Shown: one piece after another, positions 37,075 through 45,672 of the stretch
How the letters are laid out: every line of letters starts with the position of its first letter
Position numbering within the stretch: position 1 is the first letter of the stretch
Assembly (NCBI RefSeq): GCF_029143285.1
Contig: NZ_JAPDSH010000001.1
Location: 310,001-374,000, forward strand
Length of the DNA: 64,000 nt
From: Vagococcus proximus
Lineage (GTDB): Bacteria; Bacillota; Bacilli; Lactobacillales; Vagococcaceae
Reading direction: 5' to 3'
The notes under the pieces: model-generated
What the model was told of the DNA's origin: nothing
Seen by the model: the letters and a program-made list of their open reading frames with translations, nothing else
Databases searched by the model: none
Translations under genes and position numbers: made by a program

Positions 37075-37749
37075 ATGAAAAGAATACTTGTAGTCTTAAC
37101 CAATCAAGCAACATATGGTCATAAAAATGAAGCAACAGGTTTATGGTTAGGTGAAGCCACGGAATTTGTAGAAGAAGTGACAAAAAAAGGCTATAAAGTA
37201 GATTATGTGAGCCCTAGGGGCGGTTATGTGCCGCTTGATCCAAGGAGTATGAGCTATGCTAAAGATGGGGACTTTATCATCTATCAAAAAGAAGAGTTTC
37301 AAGAAAGAGCGCTAAGTCGTTCGTTAAAGCCAAGTCAAGTGAATGCTAAAGATTATTGTGCGATTTACTACACAGGTGGACACGGGGTGATGTGGGACTT
37401 TCCTCATAATGAAGCGTTGCAACTGCTAACTCGTGATATCTATGAACAAGGTGGCTATGTGACGTCAGTTTGTCATGGCATCGCAGGACTTCTTCATGTT
37501 AAAACGAGTGAAAGAAAGTACCTCATTGAAGGTAAAAGAATAACAGGTTTTACAACAACTGAAGAACTATTAAGTGGCAAGAAATCAGTAGTTCCTTTTT
37601 CAAATCATAAAGTAGCCAAGCAACACCACGCTGTATTTGTGAAAAAACGTTTCTTCAAAAGCCATGTTGTAAAAGATGATCGTTTAATAACAGGTCAAAA
37701 CCCTCAATCAGCGAGAGCTGTTGCGTTAAAACTAGTTAAAAGTTTGTAG
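37075..37749 (+). CDS. DJ-1/PfpI (type 1 glutamine amidotransferase-like) protein
   Basis: This 224-residue protein has the nucleophile elbow SVCHGIAGLLHV (Cys) and the accompanying YYTGGHGVMWDFPHNEAL. The N-terminal VLVVLTNQATY-like strand (RILVVLTNQA) and YVSPRGGYVPLDPRSM match Hsp31-like members. These act on glyoxals or as chaperones in other bacteria; the role here is unknown. AAAAGGATG precedes the ATG. It is a single gene. Confidence 0.82.
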   Translation: MKRILVVLTNQATYGHKNEATGLWLGEATEFVEEVTKKGYKVDYVSPRGGYVPLDPRSMSYAKDGDFIIYQKEEFQERALSRSLKPSQVNAKDYCAIYYTGGHGVMWDFPHNEALQLLTRDIYEQGGYVTSVCHGIAGLLHVKTSERKYLIEGKRITGFTTTEELLSGKKSVVPFSNHKVAKQHHAVFVKKRFFKSHVVKDDRLITGQNPQSARAVALKLVKSL

Positions 37750-37760
37750 TGTCATAATAG

Positions 37761-37876
37761 TTGACTCTATGAGTAGAGGTTGTATAATAAAAGTAATTAA
37801 ATAACTAAATTGCTACCGAGCAAGAGAGTACCGAATTTCCTTAGGTCTAAGTGGAAATTTGGTGCTCTCTTTTTTA
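37761..37876 (+). promoter_or_regulatory. Promoter and attenuator leader of the Gdx gene (probable guanidine riboswitch)
   Basis: TTGACT (37761-37766), 16 bases, TATAAT (37783-37788). The leader has a small hairpin TTGC-TACCGA-GCAA (37810-37823) directly abutting an 18-bp terminator (37823-37840 with 37853-37870, loop TTAGGTCTAAGT, then T-run). The loops contain ACC and GGT, which could kiss. Guanidinium exporters are usually under guanidine riboswitches; class IV (mepA-type, terminator control) is the best guess, but I cannot confirm the consensus. Confidence 0.55.
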
Positions 37877-37895
37877 GTTGAAAGGAGGGAAGAAA

Positions 37896-38216
37896 ATGGC
37901 ATGGTTACACCTCGTAATAGCCGGTGTTCTAGAAGTTCTTTGGGCAACGACGATGAAAATGAGTGAGGGATTTAGTAAGTTTAACTACTCGTTAGTGACA
38001 ATAGCTGGTATGATTGCGAGCTTTTATTTTTTGTCAAAAGCAATTAAAGTTCTACCAATGAGTTTAGCTTATCCGGTCTGGACAGGCATCGGAGCCTTTG
38101 GTTCTATTTTGGTAGGTGTGTTAATATTCAGAGACACGTTATCTATCAAAACAATGTTCTTCGTTGCATTATTATTAATTGGTATTATTGGAATAAAGGT
38201 GACAAGTCAAAATTAA
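37896..38216 (+). CDS. gdx: SMR family guanidinium exporter (Gdx/SugE type)
   Basis: This 106-residue four-helix SMR transporter has the conserved membrane-embedded Glu in IAGVLEVLWATTMKMSEGF (Glu14), and the Gdx-type pattern W-A-T-x-M-K-x-S-x-G-F and YPVWTGIGAFGSILVG. It works as an antiparallel dimer exporting guanidinium for protons. AAAGGAGGG precedes ATG 37896; an upstream ATG at 37878 would put that site inside the gene. A leader terminator precedes it and a terminator follows at 38221. The gene symbol follows the Gdx subfamily name. Confidence 0.85.
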   Translation: MAWLHLVIAGVLEVLWATTMKMSEGFSKFNYSLVTIAGMIASFYFLSKAIKVLPMSLAYPVWTGIGAFGSILVGVLIFRDTLSIKTMFFVALLLIGIIGIKVTSQN

Positions 38217-38220
38217 TGAC

Positions 38221-38257
38221 AGGAAAAGTCTCTATTAAGTTAGAGGCTTTTTTGTTT
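38221..38257 (+). terminator. Intrinsic terminator
   Basis: AAAGTCTCTA pairs with TAGAGGCTTT, followed by T-run, after gdx. Confidence 0.82.
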
Positions 38258-38503
38258 TTTTAAAATGAGATTAAAATGAGAGTTCGTTTGTTTATATTAA
38301 TTATTAAGAAACGTTTTCTAATAAAGTAGGTTTATTAATAAAAATTAATATCTGAAAAGCTTATATATAGGGCTTTTTATGTTGGTTTTCGGCAAAATTA
38401 AAAAACAATTAGAAAATTATATTGATTTCTCATTTGTTTAACTGTATCATACTCGTTAACGGAACTTGAAAAAAAGGTTGTCGGGTTTAAAGGAGGAAAT
38501 ACT
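38258..38503 (+). promoter_or_regulatory. Upstream region of oppA
   Basis: The gap contains GAAACGTTTTC (38309-38319), close to the GAAACGTTTC operators at 25221 and 25315 and to cre half-sites. AAAGGAGG lies just before the oppA ATG. No clear -35/-10 pair stands out and I see no gene. Confidence 0.4.
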
Positions 38504-40162
38504 ATGAAAATGAAAAAGTTAATATCTATTGGTTTAGTCTCAGTATCAGTGTTGGCGTTAGCCGCATGTGGTAAGGGAGAAGAGTCTTCAAAAGGGAAAG
38601 AAAAAGGTAAAGGGAAGACCGAACAAGTATTGAATTTATCGAGTTTAACGGAGATTCCATCTGCAGATATCTCATTAAATACCGATGCTGAAGGAAGTAA
38701 AATGATAAATTCGATTTATGAAGGAATCTATCGTGTAGATGGTGAAGGTGTACCACAACCTGCAGGTGCGAAAGAATTAGCAAAAGTAAGTGATGATGGT
38801 AAAATCTATACGATTAAATTACGTGAAGATGCCAAATGGTCAGATGGTGAGCCAGTGAAAGCCGCCGATTATGTCTACTCATGGCAACGAACAGTCGATC
38901 CTAAGACAGCCTCACAATATGCCTATATGTTTGAAGGAATTACTAATGCCAAAGAAATCAGCAAAGGAGAAAAACCAGTCGCTGAGTTAGGGATTAAAGC
39001 TAAGGGAGATTATGAATTAGAAATCACGTTAGAGCAACCGATTGCCTATTTTGATCGTTTACTTGCCTTCCCTAATTTCTTCCCACAACGTCAAGATATT
39101 GTTGAAAAATATGGAAAAGACTATGCAACAGCAAGTGAAAAATCAGTTTACAATGGACCATTTGTTTCAGTTGAATTTGATGGACCAGGTTCAGATACTG
39201 AATGGGCCTTTGAAAAAAATCCTGAATACTGGGACAAAGAGGCTGTTAAATTAAACCGTATCAACGTAACTGTTATTAAAGAAGCGAGTACAGCGGTTGG
39301 GTTATATAAAAATGGTCAGTTAGACCAAGTTACATTATCGAGTGAATTAGCACAACAATTAGGAAATGATCCTGATTACCAAATTGATGCTTATGCGAAC
39401 ACGTCTTACATCGAAATGAATCAAGCCAAAGAAGGTTCACCATTTAAAAATGAGAATTTCAGAAAAGCTTTATATTATGGCATTGACCGTCAGTCTTATG
39501 TAGATAATTTATTAGCAAAAGGAAACATCGTTTCAAGTGGAATTGTCCCTCAAGGAATGGTGAAAAATCCAAAAACAGGAAAAGATTTCACAGAAGATGC
39601 GGATACTATGATTAAATTTGATAAAGAAAAAGCACAAGAATATTTAGCAAAAGCTAAAAAAGAATTAGGTAAAGAGGAAATCAGTTTTGACTTATTAGCC
39701 GGAGACAGTGATGGTGCTAAGAAAAATTCTGAATTTATTCAATCTCAAATTCAAACGAACTTACCTGGTGTGAAAGTAACAGTTAGTCCAGTTACATTTG
39801 CCGTTCGACTAGAACGTACAAACAAAGGTGATTTTGATGCTGTTATGGGAGGTTGGGCAGCCGATTATGCGGATGCAAGTAACTTCTTAGAATTATTCAA
39901 GTCAGACAATGCTTATAACCGTGGGAAATATAACAATCCTAAATATGATAAAGCCATAGAAGAAGCAGTTAAGAATGGAACTGATCCAGAGAAACGTTGG
40001 GAAAATCAATTGGAAGCAGAGCGTATTCTAATGTCTGATTTAGGTGTCTTGCCACTTAACCAAACAGTAACATCAGTATTAAGAAGTCCTAAAATCAAAA
40101 ACTTAGTCACTAATAGTGCAGGAGCTAAGATTGATTACAAATGGATTTCAATGGAAGACTAA
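38504..40162 (+). CDS. oppA: Oligopeptide-binding lipoprotein OppA
   Basis: This 552-residue family-5 solute-binding protein has lipobox LALAACGKG (Cys22). Conserved blocks are LREDAKWSDGEPVKAADYVYSWQR, YNGPFVSVEFDG, FRKALYYGIDRQ and GGWAADYADASNFLELF, matching OppA/DppE-type oligopeptide receptors. It captures peptides outside the membrane for OppBCDF. A terminator-like hairpin lies between it and oppB, which would allow excess production of the binding protein. Confidence 0.93.
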   Translation: MKMKKLISIGLVSVSVLALAACGKGEESSKGKEKGKGKTEQVLNLSSLTEIPSADISLNTDAEGSKMINSIYEGIYRVDGEGVPQPAGAKELAKVSDDGKIYTIKLREDAKWSDGEPVKAADYVYSWQRTVDPKTASQYAYMFEGITNAKEISKGEKPVAELGIKAKGDYELEITLEQPIAYFDRLLAFPNFFPQRQDIVEKYGKDYATASEKSVYNGPFVSVEFDGPGSDTEWAFEKNPEYWDKEAVKLNRINVTVIKEASTAVGLYKNGQLDQVTLSSELAQQLGNDPDYQIDAYANTSYIEMNQAKEGSPFKNENFRKALYYGIDRQSYVDNLLAKGNIVSSGIVPQGMVKNPKTGKDFTEDADTMIKFDKEKAQEYLAKAKKELGKEEISFDLLAGDSDGAKKNSEFIQSQIQTNLPGVKVTVSPVTFAVRLERTNKGDFDAVMGGWAADYADASNFLELFKSDNAYNRGKYNNPKYDKAIEEAVKNGTDPEKRWENQLEAERILMSDLGVLPLNQTVTSVLRSPKIKNLVTNSAGAKIDYKWISMED

Positions 40163-40174
40163 CAAACAGGAAAC

Positions 40175-40210
40175 AAAAACCAAGTTCCTAAGTTAACTTG
40201 GTTTTTTGTT
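40175..40210 (+). terminator. Intercistronic terminator after oppA
   Basis: AAAACCAAGTT pairs with AACTTGGTTTT, followed by T-run. Partial termination here would set oppA above oppBCDF. Confidence 0.8.
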
Positions 40211-40248
40211 TCTCTTAGTTTTAAACAAAGAAAGGCGTGGGGTAGAGA

Positions 40249-41190
40249 GTGACTAATTTTATGAAGTATTTAGCCAAGCGCGTAGGCTTGATGATTGTGA
40301 CATTGTGGTTAATTATAACAGCAACGTTCTTTTTAATGAATTTCTTACCAGGTTCGCCATATGCCAACCAAGAGAAATTAAGCCCCGAACAAATTGAATT
40401 ATTAGATAAGCAGTCGGGATTAGATAAGCCTTTAGCAGAGCGTTATGTGATTTATCTAAAAAATGTGAGTAAAGGGGACTTTGGAGTCTCGTTCCAATTT
40501 CAAAACCAACCTGTGTCAAAATTAATCGGTAAGCGAATTGGACCATCTGTTCAATTAGGCGTACAAGCTATTATTGTTGGAACGGTACTAGGTATTGGAC
40601 TAGGTGTGCTATCCGCCATGAAACAAAATACGTGGATAGATTCAGTCTCAACGGTAATCGCAATTCTGGGACGGTCGATTCCTAACTTTGTTTTTGCTGT
40701 TATTTTACAATATATTTTTGCGTTAAAATTAAATTGGTTTCCTATCGCAAAATGGGATCAAGGAATGTGGTCAACGGTCTTACCAACATTGGCCTTAGCC
40801 ATGTCGCCATTAGCTGATTCAGCCAGATTTATACGAACAGAAATGGTTGAGGTATTAAGTAGTGATTACATTGAATTAGCTGAAGCCAAAGGGTTAAGTC
40901 GAGTGAAGGTCTCTTTCAAGCATGGGTTAAGAAACAGTTTGATTCCATTAGTAACGTTATTAGGCCCTATGACTGTAGGTTTATTGACGGGTTCGCTTGT
41001 TATTGAAAATATTTTTGCAGTGCCAGGTATTGGGGAGCAATTTGTAAAATCAATCATGATGAAAGATTTCCCAACGATTATGGCCATTACGATTATGTAT
41101 TCAACGTTGTTAGTCGTTGTGATGTTAATTGTAGATATACTATACGGTTTAATTGATCCAAGAATTAGAGTGTCAGGAGGTAAAAAATAA
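40249..41190 (+). CDS. oppB: Oligopeptide ABC permease OppB
   Basis: This 313-residue permease has the N-terminal LAKRVGLMIVTLWLIITATFFLMNFLPG and the EAA loop YIELAEAKGLSRVKVSFKHGLRNSLIP typical of OppB/DppB. It has six membrane segments. The GTG at 40249 is used (GGGGTAGAG upstream); ATG 40261 is an alternative. Its stop overlaps the oppC start by one base. Confidence 0.93.
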   Translation: MTNFMKYLAKRVGLMIVTLWLIITATFFLMNFLPGSPYANQEKLSPEQIELLDKQSGLDKPLAERYVIYLKNVSKGDFGVSFQFQNQPVSKLIGKRIGPSVQLGVQAIIVGTVLGIGLGVLSAMKQNTWIDSVSTVIAILGRSIPNFVFAVILQYIFALKLNWFPIAKWDQGMWSTVLPTLALAMSPLADSARFIRTEMVEVLSSDYIELAEAKGLSRVKVSFKHGLRNSLIPLVTLLGPMTVGLLTGSLVIENIFAVPGIGEQFVKSIMMKDFPTIMAITIMYSTLLVVVMLIVDILYGLIDPRIRVSGGKK

Positions 41191-42218
41191 TGACTGTAAA
41201 AGTTGAGAATGAGTTAACTAACATCAAACCAGAATTTTTACCTTTAAACCGTGAAGGAATTATTTCTGATGAAATAGAAGAGAAACCGTCCCTTAGTTTT
41301 ATGCAAGATTCTTGGAGACGACTGAAGAAAAATAAAGGAGCGGTTGTGTCACTGGTTATTTTGATTTTAATTTCCTTAGTATCAGTAGGCTCTATTTGGT
41401 TATCTCCTCATGATCCAGCAGAACAACATGTTGAATATATGAACTTACCACCGCGTATACCTGGTATACCACTAAATGGGTTAAACGGTAAAGTAGAAGA
41501 ACACGGAACAGTTATTGATAAATATGCGGCTGTACCAGAAGGTGTTAATTATATACTGGGGACTGATGGTTTAGGACGTGATGTATTATCTCGTTTACTA
41601 ATGGGAACGCGTATGTCATTATTAATTGCCTTAGTTGCAGCGTTATTAGATATTACGATAGGTGTGATATATGGACTTGTTTCAGGAATGAAAGGTGGTC
41701 GAGTGGATACCTTTATGCAACGTTTTATTGAGGTATTAGCAGGTATACCAAACTTGGTAGTGATGATTCTGATGCTAACCATTTTTGAGCCAGGCATGAT
41801 GTCGATTATCCTTGCAATGGTTATTACAGGATGGATTACGATGGCTCGTATTGTTAGAGGCCAAACGTTAAAAGTTAAAAATGAAGAATATATCCTAGCT
41901 GCTAAAACATTGGGAGAACGCCCGCTGAAGATTGCGACTAGACATATCTTACCTAATATCAGTAGTGTTATTATTATCCAATTAATGTTTAGTATCCCAT
42001 CAGCCATCTTTTTCGAAGCCTTTCTTGGTTTCTTAGGTATAGGCTTACGCCCACCTGTTGCGTCGCTTGGGACATTATTAAATGAAGGGTACAAGACCTT
42101 CCAATACGTGCCACACTTACTTTGGATACCAGCTGTGACGTTATCGGTCATTATGATTAGCTTTAATTTATTAGCAGATGGGTTAAGAGATGCGTTTGAC
42201 CCTAAAATGAAAGATTAG
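41190..42218 (+). CDS. oppC: Oligopeptide ABC permease OppC
   Basis: This 342-residue permease has a long cytoplasmic N-terminus (LSFMQDSWRRLKKNKGAVVS), LGTDGLGRDVLSRLLMGTR (conserved OppC block) and the EAA loop YILAAKTLGERPLKIATRHILPN. It forms the channel with OppB. AGGAGGTAA lies inside the end of oppB, giving coupled translation. Confidence 0.94.
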   Translation: MTVKVENELTNIKPEFLPLNREGIISDEIEEKPSLSFMQDSWRRLKKNKGAVVSLVILILISLVSVGSIWLSPHDPAEQHVEYMNLPPRIPGIPLNGLNGKVEEHGTVIDKYAAVPEGVNYILGTDGLGRDVLSRLLMGTRMSLLIALVAALLDITIGVIYGLVSGMKGGRVDTFMQRFIEVLAGIPNLVVMILMLTIFEPGMMSIILAMVITGWITMARIVRGQTLKVKNEEYILAAKTLGERPLKIATRHILPNISSVIIIQLMFSIPSAIFFEAFLGFLGIGLRPPVASLGTLLNEGYKTFQYVPHLLWIPAVTLSVIMISFNLLADGLRDAFDPKMKD

Positions 42219-42229
42219 TGGGTGATGAG

Positions 42230-43273
42230 ATGGAAAATTTATTAGAAGTGACTGATTTAAATATAGAATTTGCAACATATGCAGGAGATGTCCACGCCAT
42301 TCGAGGTGTTGATTTCGTTTTGAAAAAAGGTGAGACCCTTGCCATAGTGGGAGAATCAGGTTCTGGAAAATCAGTGACCTCTCGCAGTATTATGGGGTTA
42401 CTTGCTAACAATGCGACCATCACATCAGGCGATATTGTATTTAAAGGTGAAAGTTTAGTGACAAAGAGTAAGAAAGAGATGCAAAAAATACGTGGCAAGG
42501 AGATTGGCATGATATTCCAAGATCCTATGACGTCTCTAAATCCAACTATGACGATAGGCAAACAAGTAGCAGAACCTTTACGTATTCATTATGGTGCGTC
42601 GAAAAAAGAAGCTATGGAACGCGCATTACAATTGTTAGAACTAGTAGGTATTCCAAATGCAAAAGAACGTCTGTCAAATTACCCTCACCAATTTTCAGGA
42701 GGTCAAAGACAACGGATCGTTATTGCGATTGCTTTAATTTGTAATCCATCTATCTTAATTGCAGATGAACCTACAACCGCACTTGATGTGACTGTTCAAG
42801 CTCAAATTATCGAGTTAATGAAAGAAATTCAAATGAAGATTGAGACATCGATTATCTTTATCACACATGATTTAGGTGTAGTAGCGAATGTGGCAGATCG
42901 TGTCGCGGTGATGTATGCGGGACGAATCGTGGAGACAGGGTTGGTATCAGAAGTTTTTTACAATCCGCAGCATCCTTATACGTGGGGATTGTTAAGCTCT
43001 ATGCCAAGTCTTGAACAAAAAGAAACAGCCTTATATGCCATACCAGGCACACCGCCTGATTTACTACACCCACCAACTGGCGATGCTTTCTATCCTAGAA
43101 ATGACTATGCATTGGAGATAGATCGTCAAAAAGTGCCACCAATGTTTGAAGTATCCCCAACTCATTTTGCAGCAACATGGTTACTGTCACCAGACGCACC
43201 TAAAGTTGAGCCCCCTCAACAAATTAGAGAGCGTTGGGATTATTACCGTAAAAATTATCAGAGGAGCGAATAA
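42230..43273 (+). CDS. oppD: Oligopeptide ABC ATPase OppD
   Basis: This 347-residue ATPase has Walker A VGESGSGKSVTSR, signature FSGGQRQRIVIAIAL and Walker B ILIADEPTTALDV, plus the C-terminal oligopeptide-transporter extension (PPDLLHPPTGDAFYPRNDYAL). The C-terminal cysteines that bind iron-sulfur in some OppD proteins are not seen. ATG 42230 is preferred to GTG 42218 on spacing from GGGTGATG; both are weak. oppF follows after two bases. Confidence 0.93.
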   Translation: MENLLEVTDLNIEFATYAGDVHAIRGVDFVLKKGETLAIVGESGSGKSVTSRSIMGLLANNATITSGDIVFKGESLVTKSKKEMQKIRGKEIGMIFQDPMTSLNPTMTIGKQVAEPLRIHYGASKKEAMERALQLLELVGIPNAKERLSNYPHQFSGGQRQRIVIAIALICNPSILIADEPTTALDVTVQAQIIELMKEIQMKIETSIIFITHDLGVVANVADRVAVMYAGRIVETGLVSEVFYNPQHPYTWGLLSSMPSLEQKETALYAIPGTPPDLLHPPTGDAFYPRNDYALEIDRQKVPPMFEVSPTHFAATWLLSPDAPKVEPPQQIRERWDYYRKNYQRSE

Positions 43274-43275
43274 GT

Positions 43276-44214
43276 ATGACAAAAAAAGCATTATTAGAAG
43301 TGAAGAATTTAAAACAATATTTTAATGTCGGCTCTGAAGATGAGGTGAGAGCGGTTGATGATATTTCTATTGAGATTATGGAAGGCGAAACATTTGGTTT
43401 AGTGGGTGAGTCAGGTTGTGGTAAATCGACGACAGGTCGGACTATCATAAGACTCTACGAACCAACGGCAGGTGACATTATTTTTGATGGACAAGACGTG
43501 AGTCGAATCAAAAAACAAAAGGACCTTCAAAAATTTAGACAAGAGATGCAAATGATTTTTCAAGATCCTTATGCGTCATTAAACCCTAGGATGAAAGTGA
43601 ACGATATCATAGGACAAGGGATAGATATTCATAACTTAGCTAAGGACGATGAAGATAGAACCAATCAAATTAACCAATTACTTGAGACAGTAGGCTTAAA
43701 TGCTAGTCATGGGTCACGCTATCCTCATGAATTTTCAGGTGGACAACGTCAACGGATTGGGATTGCTAGAGCGTTAGCAGTTCAACCCAAATTCATTATC
43801 TGTGATGAACCGATTTCCGCTCTTGATGTGTCTATTCAGGCTCAGGTTGTGAACCTATTAAAGGAATTGCAAATCAAGAAAAAATTAACGTACTTGTTTA
43901 TCGCCCATGATTTATCAATGGTTAAATACATCAGCGACCGAATTGGCGTGATGCATTATGGTAAGTTAGTTGAAGTAGGATCTAGTGATGATGTGTATCA
44001 GTACGGGTTACATCCTTATACAGAAAGCTTATTATCAGCGATACCTCAACCAGACCCAGACTTTGAAAAGTCGAGACAACGCGTCCCTTATAAAGGTCAA
44101 GATGACCAAGTTCGTGAGCTAAGGGAAATCGCCCCGGGACATCTGGTAAGATGTACAGAAGAAGAAGTGGGAATGTATCGAGAGAAGTTGGAGAGTAAGA
44201 AACAAGCGAATTAA
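43276..44214 (+). CDS. oppF: Oligopeptide ABC ATPase OppF
   Basis: This 312-residue ATPase has VGESGCGKSTTGRTI (Walker A), FSGGQRQRIGIARAL (signature), FIICDEPISALDVSIQ (Walker B) and the C-terminal APGHLVRCTEEE segment. It pairs with OppD to power peptide import. GAGGAGCG precedes the ATG. The operon ends at the terminator at 44213. Confidence 0.95.
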   Translation: MTKKALLEVKNLKQYFNVGSEDEVRAVDDISIEIMEGETFGLVGESGCGKSTTGRTIIRLYEPTAGDIIFDGQDVSRIKKQKDLQKFRQEMQMIFQDPYASLNPRMKVNDIIGQGIDIHNLAKDDEDRTNQINQLLETVGLNASHGSRYPHEFSGGQRQRIGIARALAVQPKFIICDEPISALDVSIQAQVVNLLKELQIKKKLTYLFIAHDLSMVKYISDRIGVMHYGKLVEVGSSDDVYQYGLHPYTESLLSAIPQPDPDFEKSRQRVPYKGQDDQVRELREIAPGHLVRCTEEEVGMYREKLESKKQAN

Positions 44215-44251
44215 AAAAGAGTCTATTCTGTTAAGAATAGACTCTTTTTAT
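44213..44251. terminator. Bidirectional terminator
   Basis: AAAAAGAGTCTATTCT pairs with AGAATAGACTCTTTTT. It serves opp on the plus strand and the 107-residue gene on the minus strand. Confidence 0.9.
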
Positions 44252-44255
44252 TGTG

Positions 44256-44579
44256 TTAATAACTCCTATGTGGCACGCCTATATTCTTCCAAAAAGGACG
44301 TGGATGTGTTGCCTCTTTAATAGCTTGAAGGGCATCTTTTTCTCTCGGAAAAAGTGAAATTGAATCGACAAAAATATAAGAGAGGAGTGACTTGTGAAGG
44401 CTAAGTAGTTCATCTTCAGGTGTCACTTTTCCTTTATCCAGGTTATCATAACTAGTTTTTAAGTGGGTTAAAAGATACTGGCAAGAGGAGCCTGCATCAG
44501 GGCGTTTAATCAGCTCATTATAGAGGTTGCGAATGAGAATTTGAGCGTGTTTATTTTGTTCTTTTTTATCTGCTTTCAT
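44256..44579 (-). CDS. Bacteriocin immunity-like protein (EntA_immun type)
   Basis: This 107-residue helical protein has QILIRNLYNELIKRPDAGSS, YLLTHLKTSYDNLDKG and LSYIFVDSISLFPREKDAL. This spacing resembles the four-helix bundle immunity proteins of class IIa bacteriocins (EntA_immun), which protect cells by binding the receptor-bacteriocin complex at the mannose PTS. No bacteriocin precursor or exporter is next to it, so it would be an orphan immunity gene. The start follows GGAG on the minus strand. Confidence 0.6.
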   Translation of the reverse strand: MKADKKEQNKHAQILIRNLYNELIKRPDAGSSCQYLLTHLKTSYDNLDKGKVTPEDELLSLHKSLLSYIFVDSISLFPREKDALQAIKEATHPRPFWKNIGVPHRSY

Positions 44580-44773
44580 AAGTCAAGACTCCTTTGATAG
44601 AGGGATTTATAGCTTTGATTATATACCTATAAATCGTGGAAGATAAGGGGGTAACTAACTTTTTGTAAAAGGCTTATTTCTTAATGAAATAAAATAAACT
44701 GAGCAACTCTTGATAACGCTCATGAGCTAACCTATAATTGAAAAATAGGATATATTTTGGAGGAGGTCAAAAG

Positions 44774-45574
44774 ATGGAGTATTGTTCAAATTGTGGTGAG
44801 AAACTAGCCTCAGAAGCAAAATTTTGTGGAAGTTGTGTCACAAAAGTAATGAAAGATGAAAAAAAAGTTGAGACAAAAGAAGAGGTTAATAAAGAAAAGA
44901 CAATTGAAACGACAACTCAACAGCCAAAAGGGTCGAAAAAGAAAATTGGTATGATTGTTGGAGCTGTTTTAGTACTAGCGCTTATTGGGTTCGGTTTAAA
45001 AGCTAGCGGGATGTTTACACCGAAAATGGAGAAGTACGCAGGTGTCTACATGAAAAAACGTAGTGGCAGTATGCCTGGTGATCATACGGAGTCTTACAAT
45101 GAAGTGCCTTTAGATTCAGTTGAGGATGAGAGTTATATTGAGTTGACTGAAGACGGTGTTTATAAAAAAGGGTTTATCCAACGTTTTAATGATACGCGTG
45201 AGTTATATGCGAAGCGTTTAGGTGTGACAGATTATGCGATTGATGGTAATGAAATTAAGCGTAATCGTAGTCTTAATCCAGATGAAATCAAAGAATATGT
45301 TCGTTTGTATTTAGATTCAGATGGGAAACGTATAGCTAATAAAAGTCGTTATGAAAAATATATGAACGCAGGTTCAGAGTATGTGGAAGAGAAAAATGAC
45401 AATTATGGTCGTTACGAATTGTACGATATTACGAATTGGTATATTAAGGAGAATGAAAATGACCTTGCTGATCATATGGAATACGACTTCATTAATGAAG
45501 ATGGTGAGTTAGTTTCAATTAATTATTATAGCGATGAAGACAAAACATCTATCTCGATTTATAATAAAGAATAA
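44774..45574 (+). CDS. Zinc-ribbon membrane protein
   Basis: In this 266-residue protein, the N-terminal zinc ribbon has Cys4, Cys7, Cys18 and Cys21 (EYCSNCGEKL, AKFCGSCV). A Lys/Glu-rich linker follows, then one membrane segment (IGMIVGAVLVLALIGFGL), and an external domain of about 190 residues rich in Tyr, Asp and Glu. Proteins of this layout are common in lactic acid bacteria and of unknown function. GGAGGAGG precedes ATG 44774; the longer frame from 44738 has no ribosome binding site. Confidence 0.78.
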   Translation: MEYCSNCGEKLASEAKFCGSCVTKVMKDEKKVETKEEVNKEKTIETTTQQPKGSKKKIGMIVGAVLVLALIGFGLKASGMFTPKMEKYAGVYMKKRSGSMPGDHTESYNEVPLDSVEDESYIELTEDGVYKKGFIQRFNDTRELYAKRLGVTDYAIDGNEIKRNRSLNPDEIKEYVRLYLDSDGKRIANKSRYEKYMNAGSEYVEEKNDNYGRYELYDITNWYIKENENDLADHMEYDFINEDGELVSINYYSDEDKTSISIYNKE

Positions 45575-45578
45575 CAGC

Positions 45579-45613
45579 AAAGCTTCGGTCTATTAGAGAC
45601 CGAAGCTTTTTAT
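45579..45613. terminator. Intrinsic terminator
   Basis: AAAGCTTCGGTCT pairs with AGACCGAAGCTTTT around TATTAG. Confidence 0.88.
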
Positions 45614-45672
45614 GTCTCGTGTTATTTGGTATGATAGAAAAGTTGGATAAAAGAGAATGAGGAGTACGATGT

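Noticed and set aside
41549-42561. Minus-strand open frames in the opp operon (200 and 119 codons)
   Set aside because: Shadows of oppC and oppD; no ribosome binding site and no protein-like features beyond the reverse of conserved codons.
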